Part shown: one piece after another, positions 1 to 11,864 of the stretch | Layout of the letters: every line of letters starts with the position of its first letter | Position numbering within the stretch: position 1 is the first letter of the stretch | Source of the DNA: Ursus arctos | Lineage: Eukaryota > Chordata > Mammalia > Carnivora > Ursidae | Assembly: GCF_023065955.2 (NCBI RefSeq) | Contig: NW_026622985.1 | Coordinates: 71,289,931-71,353,930 of the forward strand | DNA length: 64,000 nucleotides | Direction: 5' to 3' | Notes under the pieces: model-generated | What the model was told of the DNA's origin: nothing | What the model saw: only the letters and a program-made list of their open reading frames with translations | Database searches by the model: none | Made by a program: the position numbers and the translations under genes

Positions 1-3000
1 TACTTCTTGTTTTGTTTCTTTATAAGTTAGCTCTTTGAAGTTAAAAATTTCATTGAAATTGAGCAATTGTCACTTTCTTTAAATTAGATCATAAGACTAT
101 TAGAGTGGATGAGTTTTTTCCTGAATTCTGTTTAGACGTTCTCAGTCCTCAGTCCTCACTAACACTGATAATGCTAATTGTATTTCCTTGCGGAGGCCTG
201 CTTGACAATACATGATCCAATTAATCAAAAGCAAAATGAAAGCAAATTGTGGGCAGGCTAATTCTTTCATAATGAGTAATATACATTGATAGATGATTTT
301 TGTTAATGAGGAGTTCTCATTACTTTATAAATTTGACCCTCCCTTCCTCGGAAGCATCTGGTAAGGATTAGTTTCCCTGTCTTTGGAGAATTTGAGGCTC
401 AAGATTGCAAAGGGATAGTCCCGACAGGGTCCAGTTGCAGACTCCTAAATTAATATAATCTATCTCCCAGATCATTTGTCTTCCTATAGAAACCTATTAA
501 GTGCCTCTGGTATAAAGACAGGCACTCATCAATCACATAACAAATGGGATAACAAGCTTTCAGTGAGGTTACAGGGAAACAGAGGGACAAGATGAACACA
601 CCGCTCTGCTGTCTGGCTGTAAGGTGGACTCACGCACCCTCCAGAAGGACCCAGAAGCTACCTCTCCCCCTACATTTCGCCAGGACATACGGCTTACAAA
701 GAGGACTGCTACCAAATTGTTCTAACTGGCTTCAAATGCCACTTAAGACTGGACTTCATTGGGGGTAGATAGACCACTGACACCTTTCTAATAATCTTCT
801 GCTCAAAATATAGAAAAGAGAGATTGGTGTGTATTGTTAAGGGCATCATAGGGAATTAGGAAGAGACTGTCATTTTTAAATGGTGTTATATGTTCTCTTT
901 TGTTCTTAGGACAGTAATCTGAACAATGCCACAAGAGAGTTATACACACGATGAATAATAACTGAACAATGGGCTTTCAAAACAGAATGTTGTTTCCAAT
1001 AAATATCCCCAAAGTATCTGAGACAGCATTATGTTATTGGAGAAGAGCATTCATAGTTTTCATTTGGTTGTGAGGGTTCTCATTTTTTGTTTGTTTTAAA
1101 ATCAACACCCTTTTCAACAGAAATTGGAAACCACACTGTTTCCAACTAGAGAAGAATGCCTCCTGCCTAATGCTTTTATTTATTGCATACATGTATTTGT
1201 ACAAAGGGTTGATTCTGCAAGCAGTGATCTAATCATTCTTGTTTTGCTTGGAAACGATTTAATCTGAAGCCATGTCTATCTAGCCTCCTTCAAGACCGAA
1301 ATGCATCATCACCCTTCTTGGTCTTTGCGGACCCCATGAAGATCCTGCAAGAAAATTTATAGTGCCCCAAAGCTAGCACCACCAGATGAAAGAATTGCCC
1401 TTTATTTTGAAAGCTGACTACAGGAATGCTCTCTATTGATCTCGGAAGTAATACTCAGGTTTTAACATTGGGTTATTTTTCCTTAAGTCAATAAATGAAA
1501 AATGAAGTAACTCTCAACTAAGTCTGTGTTCCTGTAATAACAGGATTGCTATGCCTTCCCCTGGCACTCCGGAGGCAGTTTGCTAAGAAGGCTAACTCCC
1601 CAAGTTCTGCTGTCAGAAGAAGAGGTTATACAAGCCCAGAAACAAAGCTGTTCTGTCACCAAAATACCAGTTAAGCTGTGTTTGCTATGGCATAAATAAA
1701 TGTTCCCTTCAGATCCAGTCAATGTGAGAAAAACAAGGAAATTACAAAGGGTGGTTTTAATGTTAAGAAGACAGGAGGTTGGGAGGCATGAAGGAAGTTT
1801 TAATTGTTTTACAAACGTTTCCAGTAAACCATTCTAAACAGCTGGGTCTACAAAATCACCACCAGGACATTTCAGAGGAGAGTATCTTAGACTTGGAACA
1901 AGAGAAGCAAGCGGGCTACATGGTCCTCCAGAACTGCATTCAGAGAAATTACTAGAAGAATGCAGATTCTAGAAAGGACACAAGCTTTCCTCCTTTTTCC
2001 CAGCAGGTAAATTGATAGACACATGATACTATTCTGAAAAAGAAGCCATTTCTTTTTAAAATGACATCATAACTAAACACAGAGCCATAAGGAAGTCTTC
2101 ACTACAAAGGGTGACATAAGCTTCCTATGACTCTGGAAGCAATATCTATGGAAGAAGAAAATCCATACATCTTGTGAATTTTTAACCTTGCTCTAAAAAT
2201 TATATTAGTATATCACTAAATTAAGGCAGGTACTTTTTTTCTATCTTTGGAATAATACACTATTTTATGTAACAGCTCTATGGTTTGTCTTTTCCAGGAG
2301 AGAGTCTCTGATATTGGCATGAAGGTCTCAGCTTTAGCCATCTTCTCCATCTGGTCTATAAATTAAATTCATCCATATGTAGATGGTTATGCATCCATCT
2401 ACATATGATATATATTTATTACTTATGTACCTATGTATGTGCTTATATCCCAGCTTATCCTGTGAAGACTTTAGGTGCTAACAGTAAATCCATGCAAAGA
2501 ATTTGCAGAACAAAAATAAAAAAATTAAGACTATAAGACAGGCAACACCTAAGTTAGCATAAAAGATGCAAATGGGCTAGAAGGAAGTGTTAGGGAGAAT
2601 ATATTACGCTTAAACAGGCTACAAATTTCTATTTAGTTGCTCTAGCAGAGCCGTGAACTTAGTTCTGAGCTTTAGCGATGACAATATAATAATGTAAATG
2701 GAGACAATTTTATTGTTTTCATTATATATGAGGACCAAAAAGAAGGCACAGAAGGTCCTCAGGAGGATCGCCGCTTCTGCTAACAGGTCACTCCTCAAGC
2801 ACTCTGCCACGAGTCTTTGTGTTGGCCACACTAGTCAAAGTCATGCGTGGCAGTGTGTCCAGAGGAAAGACAACAGCATAATCTCTCATTTCGATTCAGG
2901 ACAAACAGTTCTCCCTGACATGTTCATGGGGAGGGGAGGTAATACCGTCCCTGCACATGGGCTTCTGTTGGGTGGTTTGGCCCCAGGGTAACACATCCCG

Positions 3001-3090
3001 TGCCTGTAGTGAAACGGACAGACGGCAGGGACGTGCGTGTAGGTAATTCCAGTGTTGAAAGTGACCTTATAGAAAGTAAAAGCTCTGACC
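1..3090. other. Non-repetitive AT-rich intergenic or intronic sequence
   Basis: I see no gene and no clear transposon here. The sequence is AT-rich and CpG-poor, with many homopolymer-free stretches such as 190-345 and 1160-1290 that contain TAAT and TTAATC core motifs. These resemble non-coding enhancer sequence by texture only. A 97-codon open frame at 2698-2991 on the plus strand has no recognisable domain, no splice or promoter context and an overlapping frame on the other strand, so I treat it as chance. One perfect 13-bp inverted repeat lies at 2374-2407. Confidence 0.5.
2374..2407. repeat. Perfect 13-bp inverted repeat with 8-nt loop
   Basis: The arm at 2374-2386 reads catatgtagatgg. 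Its exact reverse complement ccatctacatatg lies at 2395-2407, separated by ttatgcat, which contains the octamer-like ATGCAT. It could fold into a stem-loop if transcribed. I see no longer pre-microRNA-like stem around it. Confidence 0.8.
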
Positions 3091-3096
3091 TACTGA

Positions 3097-3240
3097 GCTG
3101 CTACTTTAAACCAGGCACTTTGTTTGCATGCATTTCCCATGTATCTGTCCTCAGACTCTTCAAAATAATTACCATTCCCACTTCCGTATTTTACAAAAGG
3201 AGGACATAGAAGCTGGAGAGAATTTAATATACCTGTCAAA
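3097..3240 (-). repeat. MIR SINE fragment
   Basis: The order of motifs is that of a reversed MIR: a 'ccaggcact' block, then an 'attacc...ttccgtattttaca' block equivalent to the reversed 'tgtaaaatggggata' core, then 'ggaggacatagaagctggag'. MIR is an old tRNA-derived SINE shared by mammals. The copy is strongly diverged. Confidence 0.55.
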
Positions 3241-3250
3241 GAGGTGTATG

Positions 3251-3268
3251 GGTGTGTGTGTGTGTGTA
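3251..3268. repeat. (GT)n microsatellite
   Basis: A short GT dinucleotide run sits directly after the MIR relic. Confidence 0.9.
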
Positions 3269-3425
3269 TAACACATATATTTAAAAGTGACAGTTAAAAA
3301 AAAATGAAAATCCACCAGCATGGTGGAACATTTGACTACAACTCTCTCAATAAGTGAAAGATCGAATGGACATAAATCAGTACAGATAAGGAAGATCTGA
3401 ATGGAACAACAGCATTGTTTTGCTG

Positions 3426-3568
3426 CAGGATTTCTCAAATTTCCCTGATGGCTTAGTACCAGACCTAGTGAATGAAAATCTCCAGGAGAGAGATTCAGAA
3501 AGTTATATTTTAAAAAACTGCTTCAGATGATTCTTATCTTACAAGAGGTTTGGTAAACACTGATCTAA
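3426..3568 (-). mobile_element. MER5-type hAT-Charlie MITE
   Basis: A short non-autonomous DNA transposon relic. Recognisable blocks are 'tttctcaaat' at the left, 'ccagacctagtgaatgaaaatctcc' in the middle (the reversed 'gattcagtaggtctg' block of MER5A), and 'gcttcagatgattctta...tttggtaaacactg' at the right. It has no coding capacity. The family name is from memory of the consensus. Confidence 0.6.
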
Positions 3569-3639
3569 TGAATACATAAAAACTCCTGAACCCAGTTCTT
3601 TTCAAGTTACAAGGAACATTTACCAAAATATGAAACATT

Positions 3640-4610
3640 TACCATGACAATGCTTTGGCCATATAGCAAGTTAGAGTAAGTTCCAAAGAACTGATTTCAC
3701 ATGAAATTCCATCTCTGACCACAATTAAACAAAAATGAAATAAAAAAATAAAAATTAAATTTCACACTCATGCATACACATGCAGAACAAAACAAAATTA
3801 ATTTTGGAATTTTAAAAATAGGTTTTTAATAACTCATGGTTTAAAGAAAAAATTGGAAATTCAAAAATACTTAGAATAGCATGGTAAAGAAGACACTGTA
3901 ACTCAACATTTTGCAAATGTCAGTGAGTGGTGTGTAGTGGGAAATTTTTAGGTTGAAAGGCTGCCTTAGAAACGAAGAAGAAAGTCTGAAAATTAACGAG
4001 CTAAGCATCTATCTTAAAAATCTGGGGAAGAACAGTAGAGTAAACTCAAAGAACGTCATAGAAGAGTAAACATAAAGGCAAAAAATAATGAACTAGAAAA
4101 CAAAGATGAGAGGATCATCAAAGCTAAAAACTGGTTTTTGAAGAGACCAAAAAAAATTGACAACTCTTTGGAAAGTTTTATCAAGAAAACAAGACATGAG
4201 TTTCAAAGAAACACTTTCAAAATTGAAAATTACAGATACTGGAGAGAGAAAAAAAATGCTCTGATGCCAAAAATTTTGAAGACTTTGAAGAAATGGATAT
4301 CTTCCTAGAATAATATGGTTCATCAAAATTGAAAATGTGACAAAATAGAAAATCTGAGTAGCTTTGTAACTATTAAAGCCATTAAACAAGTTTTTTTTTT
4401 TAATTCCCAGAAGGAAGATGCCATGCACAGATGATTTTAGAAATAAATTCTACCGAACATTCAAGGGAGAGAACTCCAACTGTGGCACAGAAAAAGAGAG
4501 AACATTCCACAATTCATTTTATGAGGCTAAACAACTTTGATGACCAAAGCAGGTAAGGATGATCTTGAGAAAAGACACTTAATGTACCATCTCACTTGTG
4601 AATATGGATC
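3640..4610 (+). mobile_element. Degraded L1 (LINE-1) ORF2 fragment
   Basis: The strand and order match the part of L1 ORF2 between the endonuclease and the reverse transcriptase. Landmarks are 'ggccatatagcaag' near 3657, 'ctctgaccacaat' near 3714, 'gggaaattttta' near 3940, 'taaaaactggtttttgaagag' near 4124, 'gaagaaatggatatcttcctaga' near 4285 and 'aaattctaccgaacattcaaggga' near 4445. All frames are broken by stops and indels, so no protein can be made. Both the 5' end and the 3' UTR are missing. The divergence suggests an old L1M-class copy. Confidence 0.8.
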
Positions 4611-4849
4611 CACTGATTTTTTTCAGTAACAAGCTATTTTTATAATTTTATTAATGCTATAATTACTTTATTAATGACATGATATAATTTGAGTTATATT
4701 AATAGTGCCTAAAATCTGAGCACTATTATATTTTTCTGGTGAATTGAATGTTTGATCATTAGGTGGTGAACATCTTTATCTCTACTGATGTCTTTTGCCA
4801 TAAATTATATTATGTATTATAAATTAACTGTATCAGCTTTCTTTTAATC

Positions 4850-6018
4850 AGCCATTTTCAGGTACATCTTTTTTCTATCCTTTCCAACTTTTCTGTGCCT
4901 TTAGGTTTTAGGCATGGCTTTCCTATTATATAGCATCTAGCTGGATTGTTTTTATTTTAATCCAGTTAGACAATGTATGTATTTTAAGAGGAGAGGAATC
5001 AGTCTATTTACATATATTTTGGTTAATCTCTGTCAACGGTTTGGGCTTTTTCTTTGTCCTTTTTTTCCCTTTTCCTCCTTTCTTGTCTTCTTTTAAAGTT
5101 AAAAGATTTTTATTATCGCTCAAGTTTTCCCCCCACTGCTGGTTTAGATGTTCCTGACTCTTATTTTTGATCTTAGTCAAAACCCCTGACATTTCACCAT
5201 GCTTCCATAAGAAGACTTAGCTTAATACATATATTTACCTTCTTCCTGAGTAGCCCCTGGTCCCATGAATATTTAACTCCATCCACCACATACATTACCT
5301 TTGAGGTTTCATGCTATTTTGTTCACTATAGCTCTTTGCCACTTGCAATGATTTTTATTCTCCAAATTGAACATAGTTATTTTTGCTTTGTTCAATGTTT
5401 TCTTAGATTTATTCTCATCTTTGGTATTTTCTTGATTCACCGGTCCTTCTTGCCATCTGAGCCTTCTTTCTGCGAATTTTTTTTTAATCTTTCCAAAATG
5501 CATCCTTTAGATTTTCCTTGACTGAGAATCTATTGGTAGTGAACTCTCAGTTTCTTGTCTTTCTTTTACTCTCCTTTTTGAGTGTTTAAGTGTTTGGTTT
5601 TGCTACTAATTCACCTGTCTCCCGCCTTCCATTTTTGCTGTTGAGAAGCAAGGCCGTTAGATTAATTATTTCTCCCTTTTGGCTAGCCTATCTTTCCTCA
5701 CTGGCTGCTTTTACGGTCTTTTATTTTTTTCTTCAGATTTCTCTGGGTATGTTTTGATAAGGAATCTCTTTTTATATGTTGCGTTTTGAATTCATTAGGT
5801 CTACTCCATCTGAAGACAGATGCATTTTTAATTCTGGAGGAAAAACTCCCGTATTTACCCTTTAAAATATTTTCTCTTCCTCTTGCCTTTTTTATTTTTT
5901 CCTCTTGGAACTCCAGTCGGGAGTATTTTAGGCACTTATCCCCTATGTTTCAACTTCTCCTTCATACTTTCTCTCTGTGCTGTGTGTTGCGAGTATTTTT
6001 AGGCTCCGTCATCTAATT
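4850..6018. mobile_element. T-rich L1-like (L1M/HAL1-type) sequence, left part
   Basis: A long pyrimidine-rich block resembles the T-rich non-ORF2 part of old L1M elements. Recognisable pieces are 'tttttgctgttgagaagcaag' near 5630, 'tggctgcttttacggtctttta' near 5702, 'tctctgggtatgttttgataa' near 5740 and 'cctcttggaactccagtcgg' near 5900. It is probably a minus-strand copy, because the purine-rich strand of L1 5' regions is normally the sense strand, but I leave the strand open. A solo LTR at 6019 interrupts it and the same texture resumes after 6431. No frame is intact. Confidence 0.5.
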
Positions 6019-6430
6019 TGTGTGGACAACAGGCTTTTAGACAACAGGCTTGAGCCATAGAACCTTGATCAAGGCCAAAGGGCCCACATGGACCCCCCGC
6101 CCCAGGGCTGAATACGGACAGGTCTGTCAGGTGACCCACCTCTAGTACCCACAGGCCCTAACTGACCAACGGGCTACTTACAACCAGGCACAGTTTCCAA
6201 AAAACGGAAGATTCCATGCATCCCCCTACCTCCGCATCTTCCAGCTTGGAACACAGCCCATACACTGGCTCATGGCAGACAGCCTCTCCTCTGTTGTCTT
6301 GCCCACCACTCCCTTACAGTGTACTCAATAAACCTTCATCTCCTTTGTTCTGCCTCAGGTGAATCCTTTCACTGCCCACGCCACCGGCTTCCACCGGATC
6401 GTAGCCCCACATTTGGGGACCTCCCATCCA
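6019..6430 (+). mobile_element. Solo LTR of an endogenous retrovirus, probably ERV1 (gamma-like)
   Basis: A GC-richer block of about 410 bp begins TGTG and ends ...CATCCA. A polyadenylation signal AATAAA lies at 6327-6332, followed by a U5-like part ('ctgcctcaggtgaatcc', then 'cccacgccaccggcttccac'). An 11-bp direct duplication acaacaggctt occurs at 6026-6036 and 6041-6051 in the U3. AATT on both sides (6015-6018 and 6430-6433) is compatible with the 4-bp target duplication of gammaretrovirus-like ERVs, although the exact ends are ambiguous by 1-2 bases. No internal retroviral sequence flanks it, so it is a solo LTR. It lies inside the T-rich L1-like block. The family name is not certain. Confidence 0.72.
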
Positions 6431-6900
6431 ATTAGAGAGACACCACAGTTCGTGATTTTCCTTTTCAGCTAAGTCTGATTTACTGTAATCATCCATTGAG
6501 TGTTACAATTTCAATGACTTTATATTTCATCTTGAAAATTTATTTGATTTTAAAAAATACGACTGTTTTAAAAAATACTCTCTTGTTCTTTATGGCGTTA
6601 ATTCTCCATTCTCTAATATATCTTAAGCATATTAAATATGCTTATTTTATGTGTTTTGCCCAATCATTTCAATATCCGAAGTCTAAAGCTATCTAGTTCT
6701 GATGGAGTTTTGTTGTTTGTTTTGCTGATTCTTAGAACTTTGTTTTCTACTCTGAGTTATATTCATTGGAATATTATATATGGGAATACTTTGAGGTCTG
6801 GATCGAGGAGGCATTCTTCCAGAAAGGATTTACTTCTGCTTCTATTAGGCATATGGAAACACTGCCAACTCTGGCATACTTGTTAAAATTATCGAATTCA
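6431..6900. mobile_element. T-rich L1-like sequence, right part
   Basis: This continues the block left of the solo LTR. Landmarks are 'gttgtttgttttgctgattctt' near 6712, 'ggaatattatatatgggaatactttgagg' near 6768, 'aggattta' and 'cttctattaggcatatgg' near 6845. They match the order expected for the same L1M-type region, so the LTR inserted into a pre-existing L1 relic. No coding capacity. Confidence 0.5.
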
Positions 6901-8245
6901 GATTGTAGAACACAAGGAGTGTGGTGTCGGGCCCAGACCCACATAGTGCTGGCCCTCGGCTACAGATTCTCCAGGGAGACATGGCTTGCCTTTCTCCAAA
7001 GTCAAGACTGGGAAGTCCTCATGGGCAGGTTTTATTTGTCATTTTTCATTCCTACCGCACTCTTTCCTGGAGGATATAGTCCTTCCTGCGTCTCTGCTCT
7101 GTACTGTGGGCCTCCAGCTTGACCCCTCTTGGCATGTGTGCATGTAAGGCCTTGCCTCTGGTTCCCTGTGTGGCCATTAATCCGAAGATCCAGCCACCCT
7201 CCTCCTCCTCGCCGTCCTCCCCCTCTTCAGGGCTGCATGGCCTCAAAGTTTTATTACCTCCCGTCTCATGCTCTTGCTTCACATTCCTGCCTCAGAGAAT
7301 TTTTCTTACTTTCTCACAAATTCCTGTATGACTTGTGAAGGATGTGTACACAGTATTTTATGCAGCATATCAGTGTTTGGCAGGTTTTCAAGATCTCTCG
7401 TCCATCCTAATGTTGAAAAGAGAAGCTCAGGTACGTTTCCTTAATGGTACCTCATGCGGGTCTTTCAACGCTGGACTCAATAAATATGAGATTGGTTAAG
7501 AAATATAAAGAGTTTTCGAAATGTTTAGTTTAAACATAGGCATCTGTACAAGCAGAAACTATGCGGATGAAGCTAGAGAGTAATCCCGCAGCGTGACGGT
7601 GTTGGTGCCTTCTTACCCAGGGGTGGCCGAAACAGTCTGCAGGTGCCAGGAGGAGTCCGTCGTGCCTACTGATTTTTTCCTTTTTAGGAATGCTGGTCCA
7701 TCCTGGTGCACAGCTTCGTTTCTGAGGCCTTGCAGTCTTTATGTCTGTAACGAGTCTGATTTTAGTCTCCAGTGATTCTAGGCCGAAGCTCTAACTATTC
7801 CGTTGCTGTTGTGACTTCATGTATCGTGCATGTGCTCGGAATGAACTCTTGCAGCTGCCTCACACTCAGGGTTCACCGCGTTCGAAATACTTCCCACATA
7901 CTGCTATAGTGAGAAGAAATCTAATGGCTTCTCCAGTTTTGATGGGAAAGAAACAAAACCATGATCTGACCCTGGAACAACAGAATAAGGACGCTAAAGG
8001 TAAGTTTTGGGTTAAAGCCCAGGGCTTTTCTCTCTTTGTACGCTTCTTTCTCTGTTAGAAAAATGTAACATCTGTATTAGTTAGGATAAAGGTTTAGCTG
8101 CTTTGGCTGGAGGACGGCTGGATGGCGTCAGCTAGAACCACGTGCCCGCCAGAACTCAAGGTTCTATCACTACGGGGGAAGGAGAGGGTGGCTATCGGGG
8201 ACACTAAGTCTCGGGAGGGCAGTAACAGGAGTCCAGGCTGGATGT
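6901..8245. other. Unique sequence, no gene recognised
   Basis: I recognise no transposon or gene. A 118-codon plus-strand open frame spanning 6766-7122 begins inside the L1-like relic and carries no domain. CT-rich patches (7195-7235) and a moderately CpG-containing stretch around 7560-7900 are present, but not dense enough for a CpG island. Confidence 0.4.
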
Positions 8246-8345
8246 GTAGGTTGTGGACAGACCATAAGAAATCTGAAGTTAAATATTTTAGCCTTAGTCT
8301 GAGATGCAACGGAAAACCATGGAGGGGTTTAAGCAATGAAACAGA
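8246..8345 (-). repeat. L2 (LINE-2) 3'-region fragment
   Basis: The run 'ttttagccttagtctgagatgcaacgg...ccatggaggggtttaagcaatg' matches the reversed L2 motif that reads 'tctgagggcaatgggaagccattggagggttttaagcag' in good copies. It is short and diverged. Confidence 0.5.
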
Positions 8346-9556
8346 ATGCTCATATCACATGAAAAAATAAAGTACAACCACCTTTCAGAGAAGGCCAGAG
8401 ATAAGAGCGGTAGGTACCAAAAACAATTTAAAACTGTCAGAACTACATTCCAGTTACTGCTTACTACTCACATATTCAGTCTTTCCATGATGTATGTATC
8501 ATATGTGCATCAAAACAAGCTTGCTTTTAATGTAAACATAGAAACCACCAAAACTTGCAGTGTGGGAAATATGTATTTTTAGAGCAGTGAGTGGGACAAA
8601 AAAAGCCTTCTGGTGACATACTTTGGTTTCCATTATCTGTCTGTTGAAATCCCTTAAAAGGGAATACCTCACATTCACCACAGGATGATAGCTTAAATTC
8701 AATTTAATACTCATCTTTATTCTTAATATTCCCTTGGGTCATTTCTCAAACAATAAATTTAGTTAACTGGGTTGACACAGGAAATCAGGAGTAATTTCAT
8801 ACGCACATCCCTCTTTGTGAATAGGCAAACTGTTAGTCATTAGTTCTTAAATCCCCTCGACGAAAACTCTGACCTAAGCTCAAAGTGTTGTTATTGAAAA
8901 CTTAAAAAAAAGACTGTCAAAATTGGTGAGTTTCTCCTAACAACAATTTCTGGTATTTTTACACAGGCTTTTTACAAAAAGATTTTAAAGGACTTCACTG
9001 ATGTTTTGACAAAGTGTCACTTCACTTAGTTAATGACAAGGAAATGAAGATGTAGGTTGGATGTATATAACATTCAACATGACTGAGTTAGCTATTTTCC
9101 TGTCTGCTTTGATTTTGTTTTTAATAAATATTAGCCCATTAGTGACATAGCAGTCACTAGTTTTTGTCATCGATTAAGTGAAATAACAAGATCCAGTTAC
9201 ATGGCTTGATTTCCATGTGGACCAAACTGGCTGGGCACAATTCCATTTGCTGGAAAGGAAATGATCATCTGGTCATGTCCTTTTGTAATAATTGGCACAA
9301 CTTTGTGAAGAATTCATACCCAACCAATTTTATTTCTTGCTATAACTGAGTGATGAGCCATTGAGCCTGCAAATAATTTAATTCCACTCCTGTGACATTC
9401 AGAGCTAGCCAACTGTTTCTCAAACTGTGAGGCTGTGAGCACTCAGCATTCCTCTCTTATTTAACATCTGATTTCTTTCCACTCTATTTCCATGTCAGCA
9501 CATTGTTTTTTATCCTTTATTTTCAGGCATCATGCTCTTGCCCTCTTCCAAATGAA

Positions 9557-9561
<5 letters not shown>
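8346..9561. other. Single-copy sequence with conserved-element texture
   Basis: No gene or repeat is recognised over about 1.2 kb. The part from 8700 to 9480 is evenly mixed AT-rich sequence, free of transposons and microsatellites, with homeobox-like TAAT/ATTA cores (for example near 8755, 8838, 9031 and 9376) and E-box-like CANNTG motifs. This resembles developmental enhancers, but conservation cannot be judged from one sequence. Confidence 0.35.

Positions 9562-9597
<36 letters not shown>
9562..9597. repeat. (AC)18 microsatellite
   Basis: An uninterrupted AC dinucleotide tract of 36 bases. Pure tracts of this length are usually length-polymorphic in mammals. Confidence 0.98.
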
Positions 9598-9598
<1 letters not shown>

Positions 9599-9745
9599 AT
9601 AATTTGTCTTGAGAACCTGTATATTAGGAAATCAGCATGCCTTTCACTGTTAGCAAGAAGAAAATCTGAACGGTTTGGGTTCTGTTGTTTAGTGATATGA
9701 AGCATTGCACCGACAATATTAGAAGATCCACTTAAGGACTGAAAA

Positions 9746-9785
9746 TTTTTTTAAGATTTTATTTTTTGAGTAATCACACCCTATT
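9746..9785 (-). repeat. Possible CAN-SINE tail fragment
   Basis: The run 'tttttttaagattttatttt' followed by 'tgagtaatcacaccctat' resembles the reversed A-rich tail and adjoining body of some carnivore tRNA-derived SINEs. The tRNA-like head is missing. This could also be chance A/T sequence. Confidence 0.35.
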
Positions 9786-9879
9786 CTTCTTTCCTATCCA
9801 CGTTGCTGAATGTGTGGGGTCCTAATCAGTAAATTCGGTGGTATATTATCAGTTCTCCTTGTTCCTGATCTCCCTGCAA

Positions 9880-9950
9880 CATTAACTACCACCATTTGTT
9901 GAGTAGCTGTTGTGTGCTAGGCAATGTTCTAGTTTCATGAACATTTGCAG
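9880..9950 (-). repeat. MIR/L2-type 3' fragment
   Basis: 'ccatttgttgagtagctgttgtgtgctaggcaatgttctag' is the reversed 3' end shared by MIR and L2 ('ctagaacagtgcctggcacatagtaggtgctcaataa'). Confidence 0.6.
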
Positions 9951-11860
9951 AATATTTGCCCCCAAAAGTGTCAACTTTCGCCATCTTGGGAATAAATGAA
10001 AATTTTAATGTGAAATTCTTCATGAAAATGGGTCCAACAAGTGATTCAAATGTGGCTTTAGCTTCTGCTCTGTTCTTTTCCCCGCGTGCTACTCTGTACC
10101 TGGGGAATCAACGCCCGTGGCACTTAGGGAGACTTTCCTGCTCAACATCACATACTCATTTGGAAATGTCATTTTTTAAATAATCACTGTGAAGCAGTTA
10201 AAGGCACCATTATAAACCACAATGAGATATGACCAGACCTTCATATGCCCTAATTACAGAGGCCCCTGTCACATGTGAAGCCTCAAGTCTCACATATGAT
10301 AGGCTCTCTTTTTTCTAGTGTAAAATGGAAATGTACTTAGCCAGAAGGTTTTCTTTTCAGGACTTCATGTATTATTAATGTTTAATGAAAACAGAATAAA
10401 AAATAATCTTATCAACAAAGGCATCCTTCTATCGCCTTGCTCATATCTCCCTAGAATTTCATTTTTCTCTTGCTTTTAAAAGCCGGTTGCTTCACCACCA
10501 CCACCAACACCCTCCCCTGACCCACATGCTCACACACAAGTGCTGAGAAATGAAACTTCCTAAACGTTTTCTATAGAAGCAGCTAGAGGATAAAAGATGC
10601 AAAGATATATTTTCAAATGGAAATCACTGCATATACCAAACCTAATACCTGCCGAAGCTCTTTATGCAAAGTAGCATTACCTTCACGATCACTGTGCTTT
10701 ATCTAGAAATGACTGCATTTCTGTTTGGTTTTCTCCCCTTATAATTTTAAGGTATGTCTCTGTGATCCCATATGAAAGTGGGGGGGGGGGAGATCTTGGT
10801 TAATGATTCTGCTTCACATCCCTGGAGAAATAAGAGACAAACTAAATAAACAAATGAGAAGTTGTGAATTAAGAGAGTGTCTCCACAAGAACCCCTGTGT
10901 GTCAGTTCAAGTCTCTGATGAAACCATTTCCTCTCAGCTCTGTGTGGCAGATACAGAGACAGCTAAGGCTCCTGGGTCTGCGGGCTTACCGATGAGCTTG
11001 GGTGGTGGGAGGCGCTGGCAGGAGGCTGGAGAGCAAGAGGGAGGAGGAAAACAGGGTATTTCTCCCCCCTTACCCACTCTGCTGAGTACCGGCTGGACGG
11101 ATGCCACTTTCATTTCGTGGCTCCAGTCTCCACTGGACAGGCCCCCATGGTCCCAGTGTCCTCTGGGCAGCCCAGCCCAGCTAACACTGTGACTTCCCTT
11201 TGTCCCTTTAGCCTTGGGGTGAGGGCAGCTTCCTGAAGTTGTTAACCCCTGGGTTGTCTCATGCTCCCTTTTTGGTCTTATCTTCTTTGTAACCAATTCC
11301 CTGTATTTAATTTTATCTGTTCTAAATATTCCAAGTGGTTTCAGTCTTTCTGGTTGGATCCCACCAACACATCCTGGATATTTAGAAAAACCCAAATAAT
11401 GCAATGACTCCCTGTTTCTTCCAGATATATATTTTTATGGACAGAGGGGAAAAAAATCTAAGTGTACCACTCTAAGAAAAAATGCCAACCTCATTTGTTT
11501 GTTCTCTTGAATTTAAAATTAAAATCACCTCCAAACATTTCCAGTTTTTCATTTATGGCTTAATGTTTCTGCATTGCTGTCTCTTAACACCATCTCCATA
11601 ACACTGAAATTGTATGCCGGCTCTTTTACTACTCAGAAGGCACAAAAGAGGACATTGCATTTTTCCCGTGACTCAACTCATGGTCACGCCCTCACTCATG
11701 GTCATCTCATCGGTGGTTCCAGCTTCCCCTTCTCATTTTGCCAACATGTCCTCTTTTTCTAAGTCAGCCTTAAAGAAAAACCGCATCTGGACGCCGTTAG
11801 GCTTTGTTTAACTCATTCGAGCCAGGGCACACTTGTGATTCAATAAATAAACCATTGCTC
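9951..11860. other. Unique sequence with a short poly-G tract and a GC-richer patch
   Basis: No gene is recognised. A G11 tract lies at 10780-10790. The stretch 10900-11230 is GC-richer and carries open frames of about 130-155 codons on opposite strands (10803-11192 plus, 10934-11404 minus). Neither shows a domain or codon pattern, and such mirrored frames are typical of GC-rich non-coding DNA. The 3' part around 11220-11370 has the feel of an old repeat end that I cannot name. The part 10200-10740 has conserved-element texture only. Confidence 0.4.
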
Positions 11861-11864
11861 TCAG

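Noticed and set aside
6766..7122. 118-codon plus-strand frame
   Set aside because: Starts inside the L1-like relic and crosses into unrelated sequence. The composition is not coding-like.
9562..9597. Regular short repeats considered as a CRISPR array
   Set aside because: Pure dinucleotide microsatellite with no spacers, in a mammalian genome.
10780..10790. G11 tract considered as a quadruplex
   Set aside because: A single run without further nearby G runs.
10803..11404. Overlapping open frames of about 130 and 156 codons on opposite strands
   Set aside because: Low-complexity, GC-richer DNA produces mirrored frames. No domain, no splice or promoter context, and neither frame continues outside the GC-rich patch.
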